Notes: generated by a model not told the origin, from the letters alone. Shown: positions 46,914 to 56,630, counted from the first letter of the stretch. The stretch: 64,000 bases of DNA from C-114 sp963719285 (GCA_963719285.1 CAVRBO010000004.1:62001-126000); one strand, 5' to 3'. Numbers and translations are program-made.

Positions 46914-48278
46914 TCAGGGCGCGATGGCGGTGCCGAGCTGCATCTGGATGACCGCGAACCCCTCGGGCGACTCCGCGGTGTAGCCAAGGATCAGCCCTCG
47001 CTCGGTGACCCACATCCTCGTGTCGTACACGGAACTCGTCGACGCCTCGTGCACGGACAGGGGGAGTAACAGGTATTCCGGCGCCCGTAGGCTCCCGGTG
47101 ATCGACACCGGCCGCCAACCCCGGCCGTCAGTGGAGATCCACATCGTCGTGCCGTTCTGCAGCGCCACCAGGTCGGTCCCATTCGATCCGAGCATGGCTG
47201 CCTGTGGCACGAGGCTCTGGAGGGTGCCGACCTTCTGCCATGACCGCCCATCGATCGAGGTCCAGGCGCCCACCGCATCGATCTCTTCGTACGAGGCCGT
47301 GACCGCCACGTCGTTGCCGATCGCGAAGAGGCCACCGGCCGCGGGGAGCACCCGAGTGAGCACTCCACCCTTCACGGCAGTGGGCGCGACCTTCGTCTCG
47401 CTCCATGTCAGCCCGTCGGCTGAGAACCAGGCCGCCGGGGATCCAACACCGGGCCGGACGTTCGCGTAGGACTCATCCGGCCGGCCATCCCGGCCGACGA
47501 TCACGAACCCATGGCCGTAGGCCGTGGCATCCCAGACGATGGCCATGTCGCGGGCGGGAAGCGAGATCGGGGTCCACTCGCGACCGTTCGGAGAGAACGC
47601 GACGATGGACTCGAAGGTGTTGGCCGGTCGCCCGATCACCACGATGCCGCTCGGGCCAGCGGTCACGGCGACCAACTCCTCAGCCCCGGATGGCCCCCAC
47701 AGGGAGCGCAGGCTCGTACTGTCGACCTCCGTCCAGGCGATGCCGTCCTCCGAACGCCAGATCCGCTCCTGGCCGAGCGCCACGAGGTCATTGCCGACCC
47801 GGGCAACGAACTGCGGGCACATGGTCGGCGTCCGGTCATCGCCCGACGGGGCCGTGAAGGCGACATCCCAGTGCAGGCCGTCCGCCGACCTGAAGAACCC
47901 CGCTTCTGCGCACGGAAGGCCGCGGTCGATCGTTCCGACCCCGACGTAGCCGCCGTTCCACTGGGCGATGTCGTTGATCGTGACCGTCGTGCCGAACGGG
48001 CCGGCATCGGCCGCGGGCTGATAGGGGAATGGCGTGATTGGATCGGACCAGTTGAGGTCCGTCCACGACGGCGGCACCGGCGTCGGCCGGACGATCGGGG
48101 CCTCGGACGGAGAAGGCGTGCCGCTCGGCGACACCGACGCGGTGTGCGATGGGCTCGGCTCCAGGCTGTGGATCGATCCGCTCGGGATCGGCGTGGGGCT
48201 CGGCACCGAGCCCCCGGTCCCACACGCCACGAGGGCGAAGGCCAGCGCCGCGATGATCGCCACCGTGGCGTTGGCCAT
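46914..48278 (-). CDS. Lipoprotein with BNR/sialidase-like repeats
   Basis: 454 residues from ATG 48278. Signal peptide and lipobox LVACGTGG, then a Ser/Pro/Thr tether (PSPTPIPSGSIHSLEPSPSH). The rest repeats an S-x-DG-x-x-W motif about every 60 residues (RSADGLHWDV, RSEDGIAWTE, FSPNGREWTP, FSADGLTWSE, TSIDGRSWQK, STDGRGWRPV), as in the Asp-box beta-propellers. It should fold as a surface beta-propeller. No catalytic residues of sialidases can be assigned. Role unknown, perhaps binding of polysaccharide or protein. Confidence 0.8.
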   Translation of the reverse strand: MANATVAIIAALAFALVACGTGGSVPSPTPIPSGSIHSLEPSPSHTASVSPSGTPSPSEAPIVRPTPVPPSWTDLNWSDPITPFPYQPAADAGPFGTTVTINDIAQWNGGYVGVGTIDRGLPCAEAGFFRSADGLHWDVAFTAPSGDDRTPTMCPQFVARVGNDLVALGQERIWRSEDGIAWTEVDSTSLRSLWGPSGAEELVAVTAGPSGIVVIGRPANTFESIVAFSPNGREWTPISLPARDMAIVWDATAYGHGFVIVGRDGRPDESYANVRPGVGSPAAWFSADGLTWSETKVAPTAVKGGVLTRVLPAAGGLFAIGNDVAVTASYEEIDAVGAWTSIDGRSWQKVGTLQSLVPQAAMLGSNGTDLVALQNGTTMWISTDGRGWRPVSITGSLRAPEYLLLPLSVHEASTSSVYDTRMWVTERGLILGYTAESPEGFAVIQMQLGTAIAP

Positions 48279-48593
48279 GGGCTTTGGTGGCGAGGACCGG
48301 AGGCGGCGGACGCGCTGCAGGTCGGAGGTGCGGACGCCAGCCTGCACCAACCTGCCGGCCTGCATCCTGTTCTGCTGCACGTTTGAGGGCCTCGACGTGT
48401 GCGTGGGTGCCGAGCTCACGTTGCCCGTCCAGCGTGCGCACCCGCCGCGATACCGGCAAGTGCCGAACGTCGCGTTCCGGCGCTCCCGCTGCTCTTGACC
48501 TGACGCCTCCACAAGGGTGCGATCGTGATGTCCTCGGAGGTGGCATCCTCATGCACCCTTCACAGCGCTCGGTCGGGGTTTCGGCGCCCGTGC
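48279..48593. other. Intergenic region without a recognisable gene
   Basis: Between the divergent lipoprotein and erpA genes. I see no gene or RNA here; GCGTTCCGGCGCTCCCGC-type GC-rich sequence and a weak repeat TTGGTGGCG are the only notable content. The lipoprotein's promoter should lie at the left end and erpA's at the right. Confidence 0.5.
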
Positions 48594-48622
48594 TTGCCGA
48601 AACTGCTTGTCGTGCGTACGAT
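48594..48622 (+). promoter_or_regulatory. Sigma70-type promoter for erpA
   Basis: TTGCCG (48594-48599), 17 bases, TACGAT (48617-48622). The leader is about 94 bases and ends with CCGAGGAGG (48701-48711 region) before ATG 48723. Confidence 0.6.
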
Positions 48623-48722
48623 TGGCCCATCGACGGCGAACCCGAGCTCCGGGTAGCCTCTCATCAGGACACCCGGTCGCCTCGCCCGCGATCATTCGCC
48701 TCCCGAGGAGGATGCAGAACCG

Positions 48723-49104
48723 ATGCTCGAAGTCCAGCCGACCACCGTCAGCCTGACCGATGCCGCCGCGCTCAAGCTTCGTGAGCTGACCGCGGAAGAG
48801 ACGAACCCGGCCGTCGGGCTGCGCGTCTACGTCTACTCGGGCGGCTGCTCCGGATTCCGCTACGGGATGATGATCGAGGACAGCCCGACCGAAGAGGACA
48901 ACACCCTCGAGGCGAACGGCGTGAAGGTCTACGTCGACGGCAAGAGCATCGACCTCCTTCGCGGCAGCCAGATCGACTACGTCGACACGCTCATGGGCGC
49001 CGGGCTTCACGGTGAACAACCCGAACGCCGTCGCGGCCTGTGGCTGCGGCTCGAGCTTCCGCACCGCCGATGATGCCGGCAGCGCGAAGGGCTGCTCGCA
49101 CTAG
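48723..49104 (+). CDS. erpA: ErpA/IscA-type Fe-S carrier, one apparent frameshift
   Basis: A-type Fe-S cluster carrier, about 126 residues. N-terminal frame VSLTDAAALKLRELTAEE, then YVYSGGCSGFRYGMMIED with the first cysteine and DYVDTLMGAG. The two other conserved cysteines (AACGCGSSF) are in the next frame, which starts FTVNNPNAVAACGCGSSF and ends with TAG 49104. Removing one G of the GGG at 49002-49004 joins them. C-x(n)-C-G-C is the cluster-binding signature. Complements the SUF genes, 40 kb away. Confidence 0.92.
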
Positions 49105-49191
49105 AGCCCGCGAACGCCGGCGTCGAGCCGGCGCCGGATCACCACACAAGGCCGTCGGTCTCGCCACCGGCGGCCTCTTCGTTGCCGGACG

Positions 49192-49197
49192 TAGACT
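49192..49197 (+). promoter_or_regulatory. -10 element, short leader
   Basis: TAGACT, nine bases, then ATG 49207; no Shine-Dalgarno. Confidence 0.4.
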
Positions 49198-49206
49198 GCG
49201 ATCCGG

Positions 49207-49956
49207 ATGGACCTGCCGCTGTTCCCACTCCACACGGTCCTGTGCCCCGGAGTCGTCCTCCCGCTCCACATCTTCGAGCCGCGCTATCGCGAGATGGTCG
49301 GGCGCTGCCTGGCCGACGATGCGCCGTTCGGGGTGGTCCTCATCCGCGAGGGCCGGGAGGTCGGGCCGAGCATCCCGGACCTGGCCGGGGTCGGGACGCT
49401 GGCCGAGATCCGCGAGGCCAACGAGTACGAGGACGGTCGCTACGACCTCGTGACGGTCGGGACGACCCGCTTCACGATCGAGTCGATCTCGGCCGGCCGC
49501 GAGCCGTACCTCGTCGGCGACGTCCGCTCGCTGCCCGAGACGGTGGAGGACGCCGACCGGGCGCGGGCCATGGCGGATCGGATCAGCGAGCGCTTCCTGG
49601 ACTACCTGCGGCTGCTCCGACCGGCCGACGGCGAGAACGCGTCCGGGATGGACGTCCAGGTCGAGGTCGAAGTGCGCGAGGTGCCACCGTCGGCGGACGC
49701 CGAAGCGGGATCCGACGGCCCGCCCGGGCCCACCCGCGAACCCAGGATCCCGGACGACCCGACGGCACTGTCCTACCTGCTGAGCGGGATCATCCAGGTC
49801 GAGCTGCCGCGCCGGCAGGCCCTGCTCGAAGCCGAGACGACCGAGGCGCGCCTTGCCGACCTGGACCGCCTGCTCGACCGGGAGCTGCCGCTCCTCTCCC
49901 GCCGCCTGCGCGTCTGGTCGGCCGACCCGCGGATGCTGGCGATCCGCCGCAACTGA
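49207..49956 (+). CDS. LON substrate-binding domain protein
   Basis: 249 residues with only the N-terminal LON (PUA-like) domain: LPLFPLHTVLCPGVVLPLHI, FEPRYREMVGRCL, then VGTLAEIREANEYEDGRYDL. The AAA+ and protease parts of Lon are absent. A polar, Glu/Pro-rich segment (about 155-190) separates it from a helical C-terminus. Probably binds unfolded or specific peptides; biological role unknown. Confidence 0.88.
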   Translation: MDLPLFPLHTVLCPGVVLPLHIFEPRYREMVGRCLADDAPFGVVLIREGREVGPSIPDLAGVGTLAEIREANEYEDGRYDLVTVGTTRFTIESISAGREPYLVGDVRSLPETVEDADRARAMADRISERFLDYLRLLRPADGENASGMDVQVEVEVREVPPSADAEAGSDGPPGPTREPRIPDDPTALSYLLSGIIQVELPRRQALLEAETTEARLADLDRLLDRELPLLSRRLRVWSADPRMLAIRRN

Positions 49957-50029
49957 GCCGCGACCGAACCCGCCGCCCCCGCGCCCTGCCCGTCCCGCGC
50001 CGCACGGTCCGCGGCGTCTCGTTGCGTCT

Positions 50030-50160
50030 ACCACTGGGCGTGGTGCTCGCCACGATCTCTGGCCGGCGATGGTCGGCCTTCACGCACGACGCAACTCCGG
50101 GAGGCCGATGCCTATGCCCTCCGGGGCATCACTCACGCGCCTACGACCACTGGGGGTGGT
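50030..50160. repeat. Two near-identical 15-bp inverted repeats and one hairpin
   Basis: ACCAC-TGGGC-GTGGT (50030-50044) and ACCAC-TGGGG-GTGGT (50146-50160) differ by one base and lie 116 bp apart. Between them ATGCCC-tccg-GGGCAT (50114-50129) forms another stem. They sit in the 254-bp gap between convergent genes, so a terminator or processing role is possible, but two identical copies suggest a protein site or mobile palindrome. Confidence 0.6.
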
Positions 50161-50210
50161 AAACGCGACCCGGGCACGCGCCAGATGAACCGCGACCGGC
50201 GCCGCTACGG

Positions 50211-50813
50211 CTACTCGCTGTAGCGCTCTTCCTTCCACGGGTCGGCGTCGTTGTTGTAGCCGTACCGCTCCCAGAACCCGAGGATGTCGTGGTCGAGGAA
50301 CTCGAGGCCGCGGATCCACTTGGCGCTCTTCCAGAAGTAGCGCTTCGGGACGAGGAGGCGAAGCGGCCAGCCGTGCTCCTTCTCGAGCTCGGCGCCGTCG
50401 AACGTGTCCGCCAGCAGGACATCGTCGTCGTCGAGCACCGTCAGCGGCATGTTCGCCGTGTAGCCCTGCTCGGAATGGGCGAGCACGTGGGTGGCGGACT
50501 TGCGCACGCCGGCCAGGCGCAGGATCTCCTGGATCGGGACGCCCTCCCAGGTCGTGTCGAGCTTCGTCCAGCGGGTCACGCAGTGGATGTCCGTGGCGAC
50601 CGTCTTGCGCGGCAGCTCCTTGAACTGCTGCCAGGTGAGGGTGAAGGGGCTGTCGACCTCGCCCCAGACCTTGAAGTCCCACGTCGCGAGGTCCGTGTGG
50701 GGGACCGACCCGTAGTGGAGGACCGGGAACTTCGTGGTGCGGTACTGGCCGGGCGGGATCCGGTCGGCCATCGCCGCGTCCTGCTCACGGTTCCCGAACA
50801 GTCGCTCGAACAT
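50211..50813 (-). CDS. Sulfite-oxidase-fold molybdopterin oxidoreductase
   Basis: 200 residues from ATG 50813. Short sulfite oxidase/YedY-like catalytic domain: DIHCVTRWTKLDTTWEGV (the cysteine would bind the molybdenum), YTANMPLTVLDDDDVLLAD and the C-terminal FWKSAKWIRGLEFLD. No Tat signal and no heme or dimerisation domain, so it looks cytoplasmic. Substrate unknown; sulfite or methionine sulfoxide are possibilities. Confidence 0.9.
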   Translation of the reverse strand: MFERLFGNREQDAAMADRIPPGQYRTTKFPVLHYGSVPHTDLATWDFKVWGEVDSPFTLTWQQFKELPRKTVATDIHCVTRWTKLDTTWEGVPIQEILRLAGVRKSATHVLAHSEQGYTANMPLTVLDDDDVLLADTFDGAELEKEHGWPLRLLVPKRYFWKSAKWIRGLEFLDHDILGFWERYGYNNDADPWKEERYSE

Positions 50814-50887
50814 CGCTTGTCTCCGTGCTGGGCTTGACGCATCGTCGCACAGGCGCGGCCCGACGGCACGGCCGTGCGCGGGGGCGT

Positions 50888-50893
50888 TACGCT
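50888..50893 (+). promoter_or_regulatory. -10 element, probable leaderless start
   Basis: TACGCT, six bases, then GTG 50900; no Shine-Dalgarno. Confidence 0.45.
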
Positions 50894-50899
50894 TCCGCC

Positions 50900-51814
50900 G
50901 TGACTTCGCCCGAGACCCCGGAACGGATGCCCAAACCGAGCGCGCCCGCGAAGCGGCCTTCGAAGCGCCCGCCGAAGCGGCCGACCGAGGCGACCGCGAC
51001 GGCCGATCCCGGGGCCGAGCGAACGGCCGGTACGGGCACTCCACCACCGGCGACGCGGACCGGCCCGCCCAAGGTCGTCATCGTCATGCCCGCCTACAAC
51101 GCGGCCCGGACGCTCGAGCGGACCTACGCCGACATCCCCCATGACATCGTCGACCGGATCATCCTCGTCGACGATGTGTCCAAGGACGAGACCGTGGACG
51201 TCGCCCGCCAGCTCGGGCTCGACGTGATCATCCACCAGCAGAACAAGGGCTACGGCGGGAACCAGAAGACCTGCTACGACGCGGCGCTCCAGGCGGGCGC
51301 CGACATCGTGGTCATGCTCCACCCCGACTACCAGTACGACGCGACGAGGATCCCGGCCCTCATCGCCCCGATCGTGGGCGGTGAGCGCGACCTCATGCTC
51401 GGCAGCCGGTTCCTGGGCGACCCGCTGGCCGGCGGGATGCCGCGCTGGAAGTACATCAGCAACCGGTTCCTCACGATCGTGGAGAACCGGGCCTTCGGGC
51501 TGCATCTGTCCGAGTACCACACCGGTCTGCGGGCCTACAGCCGGGGCCTGCTCGAGACGATCCCGTACGGGCTCAACAGCGACGACTTCGTGTTCGACCA
51601 GGAGCTCATCGCCCAGGTCGTTGCGGCCCGGATGGGCGGCCGGATCGGCGAGATCGGCGTGCCGACGCGCTACTTCGAGGAGGCGAGCTCGGTCGGCTTC
51701 AAGCGCAGCGTCGTGTACGGCCTGTCGACGATGCGGGTCGTCCTCCGCTTCCTGCTCCATCGACTCAGGATCCGCCGCTCGCCCAAGCTGAAGGCGCGGA
51801 GGCCGGCCCGCTGA
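50900..51814 (+). CDS. Glycosyltransferase family 2, polyprenyl-phosphate-sugar type
   Basis: 304 residues from GTG 50900 (ATG 50927 is an alternative). An Arg/Lys/Pro-rich disordered leader of ~55 residues precedes a GT2 domain: VVIVMPAYNAARTLERTYAD, ILVDDVSKDETVDVARQ, MLHPDYQYDATRIPAL and DFVFDQELIAQV. Resembles dolichyl-phosphate-mannose-synthase-like enzymes. Followed 10 bases later by a flippase-like membrane protein, suggesting a role in envelope glycosylation. Confidence 0.9.
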   Translation: MTSPETPERMPKPSAPAKRPSKRPPKRPTEATATADPGAERTAGTGTPPPATRTGPPKVVIVMPAYNAARTLERTYADIPHDIVDRIILVDDVSKDETVDVARQLGLDVIIHQQNKGYGGNQKTCYDAALQAGADIVVMLHPDYQYDATRIPALIAPIVGGERDLMLGSRFLGDPLAGGMPRWKYISNRFLTIVENRAFGLHLSEYHTGLRAYSRGLLETIPYGLNSDDFVFDQELIAQVVAARMGGRIGEIGVPTRYFEEASSVGFKRSVVYGLSTMRVVLRFLLHRLRIRRSPKLKARRPAR

Positions 51815-51824
51815 GCACGTCGCG

Positions 51825-52809
51825 ATGAGCCGCGGCGGAGCGTTCCGCGCGCTGGTCGGGATCGCCATCTCGGCGATCACCCTGTTCGTCATCCTCCACG
51901 GGGTCGACCTCGCCGAGGTCGGCGACATCCTGCGGACCGCCTCCCCCGGCTGGCTCGCGCTCATGCTCGGGGGGATCGTCGTGGACCTGATGATCCGCGG
52001 CCTGCGCTGGCAGCGTCTGCTGGCCCCGATCCACCCGGTGCCGTATCGGCGGGCGCTCGGCTATCTCCTCATCGGCTACCTCGCCAACAATCTCCTGCCG
52101 GCGCGCCTGGGCGAGCTGGTGCGGGCCCACTACCTCGGCGATCGCGAGGGCGTGAGCCGGACGTCGACCCTCGGGACGATCGTGGTGGAGCGGGTCATCG
52201 ACACGGTCGTCGTCGTCGCCATCGCGGCGTTCGCGATCGTCATCCTGGGCGTGCGAGGGCTCGTCGCCAACGCCGTCATCGTCGGCCTGGCCATGACCGC
52301 GCTTCTCGTCGTGATGCTCACGGTGCTGGTGGCGGCCCGCCGACTGCCGGGTGCGGAGCGGGTCATCGCGTACGCCGCCCGCTGGCCGCGCGTCTCGGAC
52401 GTGGCGAGCAAGCTCCACGGGGGCCTGGCCGTGGCCGGCAAGCCACGCACGCTCGCGGAGGCGATCGTCCTGAGCTGCCTCGCCTGGGGCGCGACGATCA
52501 TCGCGTTCGCGGCGGCCGGACAAGCCCTGGGGGTCGAGCTCACGACCGCGCAGGCCGCGCTCCTCGCTTCGGGCGTCGCGCTCGCGACGGCCATCCCGGC
52601 CGGACCGGGCAATCTCGGCACGTTCGATCTCGCGGCCACCGATCATCGCCGGCACGTTCGGATTGAGCAAGGAGACGGCGGTCGCGCTGGCGATCGCCGG
52701 CCATGCCGCGGTCCTCATCGTGACGTCCGTCGGCGGCGCGGCGGCGCTGCTCCGACTCGGCTGGGCTCGCCGCGCGCCGGCGCCGATATCCGAGGTCGAG
52801 CTCGATTGA
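51825..52809 (+). CDS. Lysylphosphatidylglycerol-synthase-like TM protein (AglD/MprF-TM), one apparent frameshift
   Basis: About 327 residues. Multi-helix UPF0104 family (GVDLAEVGDILRTASPGWLA, NNLLPARLGELVRAHYLG, AIPAGPGNLGTFDLAA). The last helices (GLSKETAVALAIAGHAAVLI, then VTSVGGAAALLRLGW) are in the next frame; removing one C of the CC at 52639-52640 gives AATIIAGTFGL. Ends VELD with TGA 52807-52809. Could flip or transfer lipids or glycans made by the adjacent glycosyltransferase (inference). Its stop overlaps the HAD gene start (TTGA). Confidence 0.85.
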
Positions 52810-53471
52810 GCAGGTCCGGACCGCGCGGCCCGACCGACGACGCGGAGAACCACCACCCTCTGGTCGAGGCGGTCGTCTTCGACCTCGGCGGCGTCTGCAT
52901 CGACTGGGACCCGCGCTACCTGTACCGGACGATGTTCGATGGCGACGACGAGGCGATGGAGCATTTCCTGGCCGAGGTCGCGACCCAGGACTGGAACGCC
53001 CAGATGGACGGGGGCATGCCCTGGGCGACCGCGATCGAGGCGCTGAGCCGCGAGCACCCGGAGTGGCGCCGTCACATCGAGGCGTTCCGGGGTCGGTGGG
53101 AGGAGATGCTCGGCGAGGCGATCCACGGGACCGTCGCGATCGTCGAGCGGCTCGCCACCGCGGGCATACCGATCTTCGCGCTGAGCAACTGGTCGGCCGA
53201 TACCTTCCCGCTCGCGGAGCCGCGCTACCCGTTCCTCCGGCTGTTCGACGGGATCGTCATCTCGGGGCGTGAGGGCGTGCGCAAGCCCGAGCCGCGGATC
53301 TTCCGGCTGCTCCTCGATCGCCACGCCCTCCGCGCCCGGACGACCGTGTTCGTCGACGATGTCGAGGACAACGTCATCGCCGCACGGTCGCTCGGGATGA
53401 TCGCGCTCCGGTTCACCGACGCCGACGCTCTCCGGCACGATCTCGTGCGACTGGGACTGCCGGCCGGCTGA
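52806..53471 (+). CDS. HAD-family hydrolase
   Basis: 221 residues from TTG 52806, overlapping the preceding stop. HAD motif I VVFDLGGVCIDWDPR has Gly where DxD's second Asp would be, as in many IA-type HADs of the epoxide-hydrolase-N group; motif II in IFALSNWSADTF, Lys in GVRKPEPRIFRLLL, motif IV in VFVDDVEDNVIAARSLGM. Without the second motif I Asp it may not be a phosphatase; a haloacid-dehalogenase-type or non-catalytic role is possible. Confidence 0.88.
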   Translation: MSRSGPRGPTDDAENHHPLVEAVVFDLGGVCIDWDPRYLYRTMFDGDDEAMEHFLAEVATQDWNAQMDGGMPWATAIEALSREHPEWRRHIEAFRGRWEEMLGEAIHGTVAIVERLATAGIPIFALSNWSADTFPLAEPRYPFLRLFDGIVISGREGVRKPEPRIFRLLLDRHALRARTTVFVDDVEDNVIAARSLGMIALRFTDADALRHDLVRLGLPAG

Positions 53472-53607
53472 CCCGGGGCACCGAAGCCCGGGGCGATGGT
53501 GCCGGGCATCCAGCCCGACCGCCGATACGGCACCTGGCTCATGGCGGGCGCCCGGGGCCGCTGCTAGACTCGCCCGGCTGACAGGGCACGCAGCTGGGAC
53601 GCAGGGA

Positions 53608-54981
53608 GTGACTGGCGAGACACCTGGCCTGAGCGGGGGGATCGGGAGCGTCGTCGAGCCCGGCGGGGGATCGGCGGCCGGTGGCGTCGGAGCCGGTGGG
53701 ACGAGCGCGGGCGGCGCGGGTGCCGGCAGTGCGGGTGGAGCGGCCGGCGGCGTCGGAGCCGGTGCCGGGGGCACGGGCGGGCTCGGCGGTCTGCTCAGCA
53801 GCCCGATGGCGCCGGTCCTCATCGCGGGCGGCCTGAGCGGCATCATCGCCATGGGCGCACTCATCGCGCTCAACGTCGTGCCCGTCCACTCGAGCGGTTC
53901 GGGCGCCTCGCCGCGAGGGCTCGTCCTCGTCGCGTGCCCGGCCTCCGGGCCCGTGCTCGCCGTGGTCGACCCCGGCCAGAAGCTCCTCGTGACCGGTCGC
54001 TCGAGCGACGGCGCGTGGCTCCAGGTGTACCTGCCCGGCCCGGCCCTGCCGTACGCATGGGCCCCGGCGTCGGAGCTCCAGCCGAGTGGCGACACCGGCA
54101 CGCTCCCGGTCGCGAGCTGCGAGGTCGCGGCGGCGAGCCCGTCCGGCACGCCGATCGTCGCCGTCGTGAGCCCGAGCCCGAGCCCGACGCCGACGCCGAC
54201 GCCTGCGCCCACCCCCACCCCGGACGCGGGCCCGAAGCTCTCCGATCTCGGCCGCACCTCGGACACGATCTACCTGCCCAAGGCCGGTTGCACCCAGACC
54301 CCGGGATCGATCGCGATCTCGGTTTCGGCCTCGGATCCCGACGGGGTCTCGTCGGTCGACCTGTACTGGAGGCTACCCGGTCACCCATATGCCAAACGCG
54401 CGATGACCCACGGATCGGGATCGACCTGGGCGGTACAGCTCTTCGCCAGGACCGACATCAAGGCGACCGGCACGGTGTCGTACTACGTCAAGGCTGCCGA
54501 CGCGAGCTCGGGCAAGGTCACCCGCCGCACGCCGTCGACCGACGCGACGTTCGTGGTCAGGAACTGCGACATCCCGCCGACGGTCACCGGCTCGCTGATA
54601 AGTCAGAGCCAATACGGCAACTTCCTGTATGTACCGCTCAAGGCGTCTGCAATAGGCATCCCGATCTGCAGTCAGCTGAAGCCCGCAATCAATCAATTCG
54701 TGATCCAGGCCAACGTGAGCGACCCGGACGACACGATCACCAGGGTCGTGTTCTCGTACACGCCGTACAAGGGCGCGGCGCACGCATTGGAATTGAGCCA
54801 CGTCTCTGGCACCCTCTATCGGGGCATCCTCACGAACGCGAAATTCGCGAAACTTGCCACCATCGGCCCTTTCCGATTCTCTGGATTCTTCGTGGCGACG
54901 GATGCGGCGGGCCGGACGTCTCCGCACAGACTTCCCGCCGTCGGCGCTCCTCTGAACGAGCAGGGTTGCTCGCCCTCATGA
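53608..54981 (+). CDS. Membrane-anchored surface protein with SH3-like and Ig-like parts
   Basis: 457 residues from GTG 53608. A Gly/Ala/Ser-rich N-terminal tail (~65 residues) precedes one membrane helix (APVLIAGGLSGIIAMGALIA), then an SH3b-like segment (ASGPVLAVVDPGQKLLVTGR ... WLQVYLPG), a Ser/Pro/Thr linker (SPSPSPTPTPTPAPTPTPDA) and a C-terminal beta-rich part with Ig-like spacing (SISVSASDPDGVSSVDLYW-type). Type II membrane topology, domain outside. No catalytic motif. Overlaps the next gene by ATGA. Confidence 0.75.
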   Translation: MTGETPGLSGGIGSVVEPGGGSAAGGVGAGGTSAGGAGAGSAGGAAGGVGAGAGGTGGLGGLLSSPMAPVLIAGGLSGIIAMGALIALNVVPVHSSGSGASPRGLVLVACPASGPVLAVVDPGQKLLVTGRSSDGAWLQVYLPGPALPYAWAPASELQPSGDTGTLPVASCEVAAASPSGTPIVAVVSPSPSPTPTPTPAPTPTPDAGPKLSDLGRTSDTIYLPKAGCTQTPGSIAISVSASDPDGVSSVDLYWRLPGHPYAKRAMTHGSGSTWAVQLFARTDIKATGTVSYYVKAADASSGKVTRRTPSTDATFVVRNCDIPPTVTGSLISQSQYGNFLYVPLKASAIGIPICSQLKPAINQFVIQANVSDPDDTITRVVFSYTPYKGAAHALELSHVSGTLYRGILTNAKFAKLATIGPFRFSGFFVATDAAGRTSPHRLPAVGAPLNEQGCSPS

Positions 54982-56418
54982 CCATCACGATCCCGAGCTT
55001 CACGCTCAAGAATTTCGGGCTCTATGCCGTCACGGGCATCCTGACCGCGGTCCTCACGTTCGGCCTCGCCTGGGTCGTCCTGCCCACGCCCGCGCCAACG
55101 CCGGTCGTGCCCGTTGGCGCGACGCCGCGCGAAGGAGCCCTGGGGTTCGGTCTCGTGCCCGACCCGAACACCGTCCCGAAGGCGCTCCCGGTCGTGCCCG
55201 GCGACGCCGTCATCACGCTCGTAACGTTCCACAAGGACAAGCCGCCGGCGCCCGGCGAGCGGGCCGGCTGGTGGACCTCGAGCGGCACGCCGCGCGTGCC
55301 ACAGATCACCCAGTTCGACGGCGGCCCGCTGCAGGGCGTGAACTGCACCATGGCCGCCGGGGCGATGCTCGCCCGGCTCGGCTACGGGATCGTCACGACC
55401 GGCACCCAGCTCCGCTCGTTCCAGTCCGACCAGGAAGGCGGCACGTCGCTGGCCAGCCTGAACGAGGCGATGGTGGCCGGCTGGGATGTCCACTTCGCCC
55501 GTGGCTGGATCACGCCCGACGGAACTGCGCGCGCTGCTATGGGCGGGCGCGGGCGCGGAGATCCAGCTCATCTACGGCGACGTGCCGGTCGCCCGGCGCC
55601 TCCAGGCCACGTTCACCGGCGCGCATTCGATCTACATCGACGCGTTCCGGCCGGCCGGTCCGGATGGCGAGGCGGCCTACTACGTGATGGACCCGATCGG
55701 CCGGCCGGACCGGGGCTACAACGGCGGCTGGTGGCCGGCGAGCGTGGTCGAGACCGCGGCGATGGACTTCGGCGGCGGCAGGATCATCACGGCCTGGGCC
55801 TTTGCCGGAGGGATCGCCCCCAACGGCCCGTATCCGTCCCTCCCGCCCGACGCCTACCCCACCCCCGAGCCGGGCGAGAGCGCTTCGCCGTCGCCGCTCA
55901 CGTCGCTGCCGCCGGCCGACCCGTCGCCGCCCGACTACGCGAGCGGCGACCTCGTCCAGATCCCGGCGGACCTGCTCGACCTGTTCAGTGCCGGAGCGTT
56001 CGGCGGCGGCTCCACGCTCATCCCGGCACTCGGGATCTGCATCGGTCCGTCGCCGCCGGCGTCGTGTCCGGTCGGGATACCGGCGCTCTACCCGATCACG
56101 GGGAGCCCCCCGCCCACCGCTCCGCCGATCGCCCTGCCCCTGACCCTCGAGCTCCTGTACGCCGATTCACCCCAGCCCGGGATCGAGCGGGCGATCTTCA
56201 GCGCGCCCGACGGGATCGTCCCGACGCTCCAGTTCTGGCCGTCGAGCGGCACCGGGATCGTCGGGTCGGCCGACGTCCAGCAGGTGCTCCTGGACGGGAC
56301 GTCCGTCTGGCTCGCGACGTTCCCGGTGCAGCAGGGTGGCTACCACTTCGTCGCCACCGGTGTGGGGGCCGGTGGGGCGGGGATCAGCCCGATCGGGACG
56401 GTGACGATCGGCCCGTAG
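54978..56418 (+). CDS. Membrane-anchored C39-like cysteine peptidase candidate, one apparent frameshift
   Basis: About 479 residues. One N-terminal helix (FGLYAVTGILTAVLTFGLAW), a Pro/Thr linker, then GGPLQGVNCTMAAGAMLARL, which resembles the catalytic cysteine region of C39-like/papain-fold peptidases. The frame must change after VHFARGWITP: deleting one C of 55515-55517 leads into TELRALLWAGAGAEIQLIYG, then GAHSIYIDAFRPAG (His) and YYVMDPIGRPD (Asp). Cys, His and Asp are in the order of that fold. A Pro/Ser linker and a C-terminal beta domain follow. Likely an outside-facing enzyme acting on cell-surface peptides (inference). Confidence 0.7.
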
Positions 56419-56486
56419 CCGGAAACCGCACAGAGCGGGCTCGAGCCGCCGCGTGGGTGGCACCGCCGCAGGCGGGCGACGGGATG

Positions 56487-56630
56487 CTACCGGCGGGCGA
56501 CGAGCAGGCTGACGATCCCGAGCGCTGCGATCGGCAGGAGGAGCAGGCCGAAGCCGCCCGGCACGAGGTCATGGAAGAACTGGAAGAAGTTGTGGGCCAC
56601 GCTGCCGACGGTGTTGAAGAACTGGTCCAT
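56487..56630 (-). CDS. Small single-TM protein
   Basis: 47 residues from ATG 56630 (AGGGA eight bases upstream). MDQFFNTVGSVAHNFFQFFH is an aromatic-rich amphipathic start, followed by GGFGLLLLPIAALGIVSLLV and a C-terminal ARR. No homolog recognised. Lies between two convergent/co-directional genes and may be an independent membrane peptide. Confidence 0.45.
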   Translation of the reverse strand: MDQFFNTVGSVAHNFFQFFHDLVPGGFGLLLLPIAALGIVSLLVARR

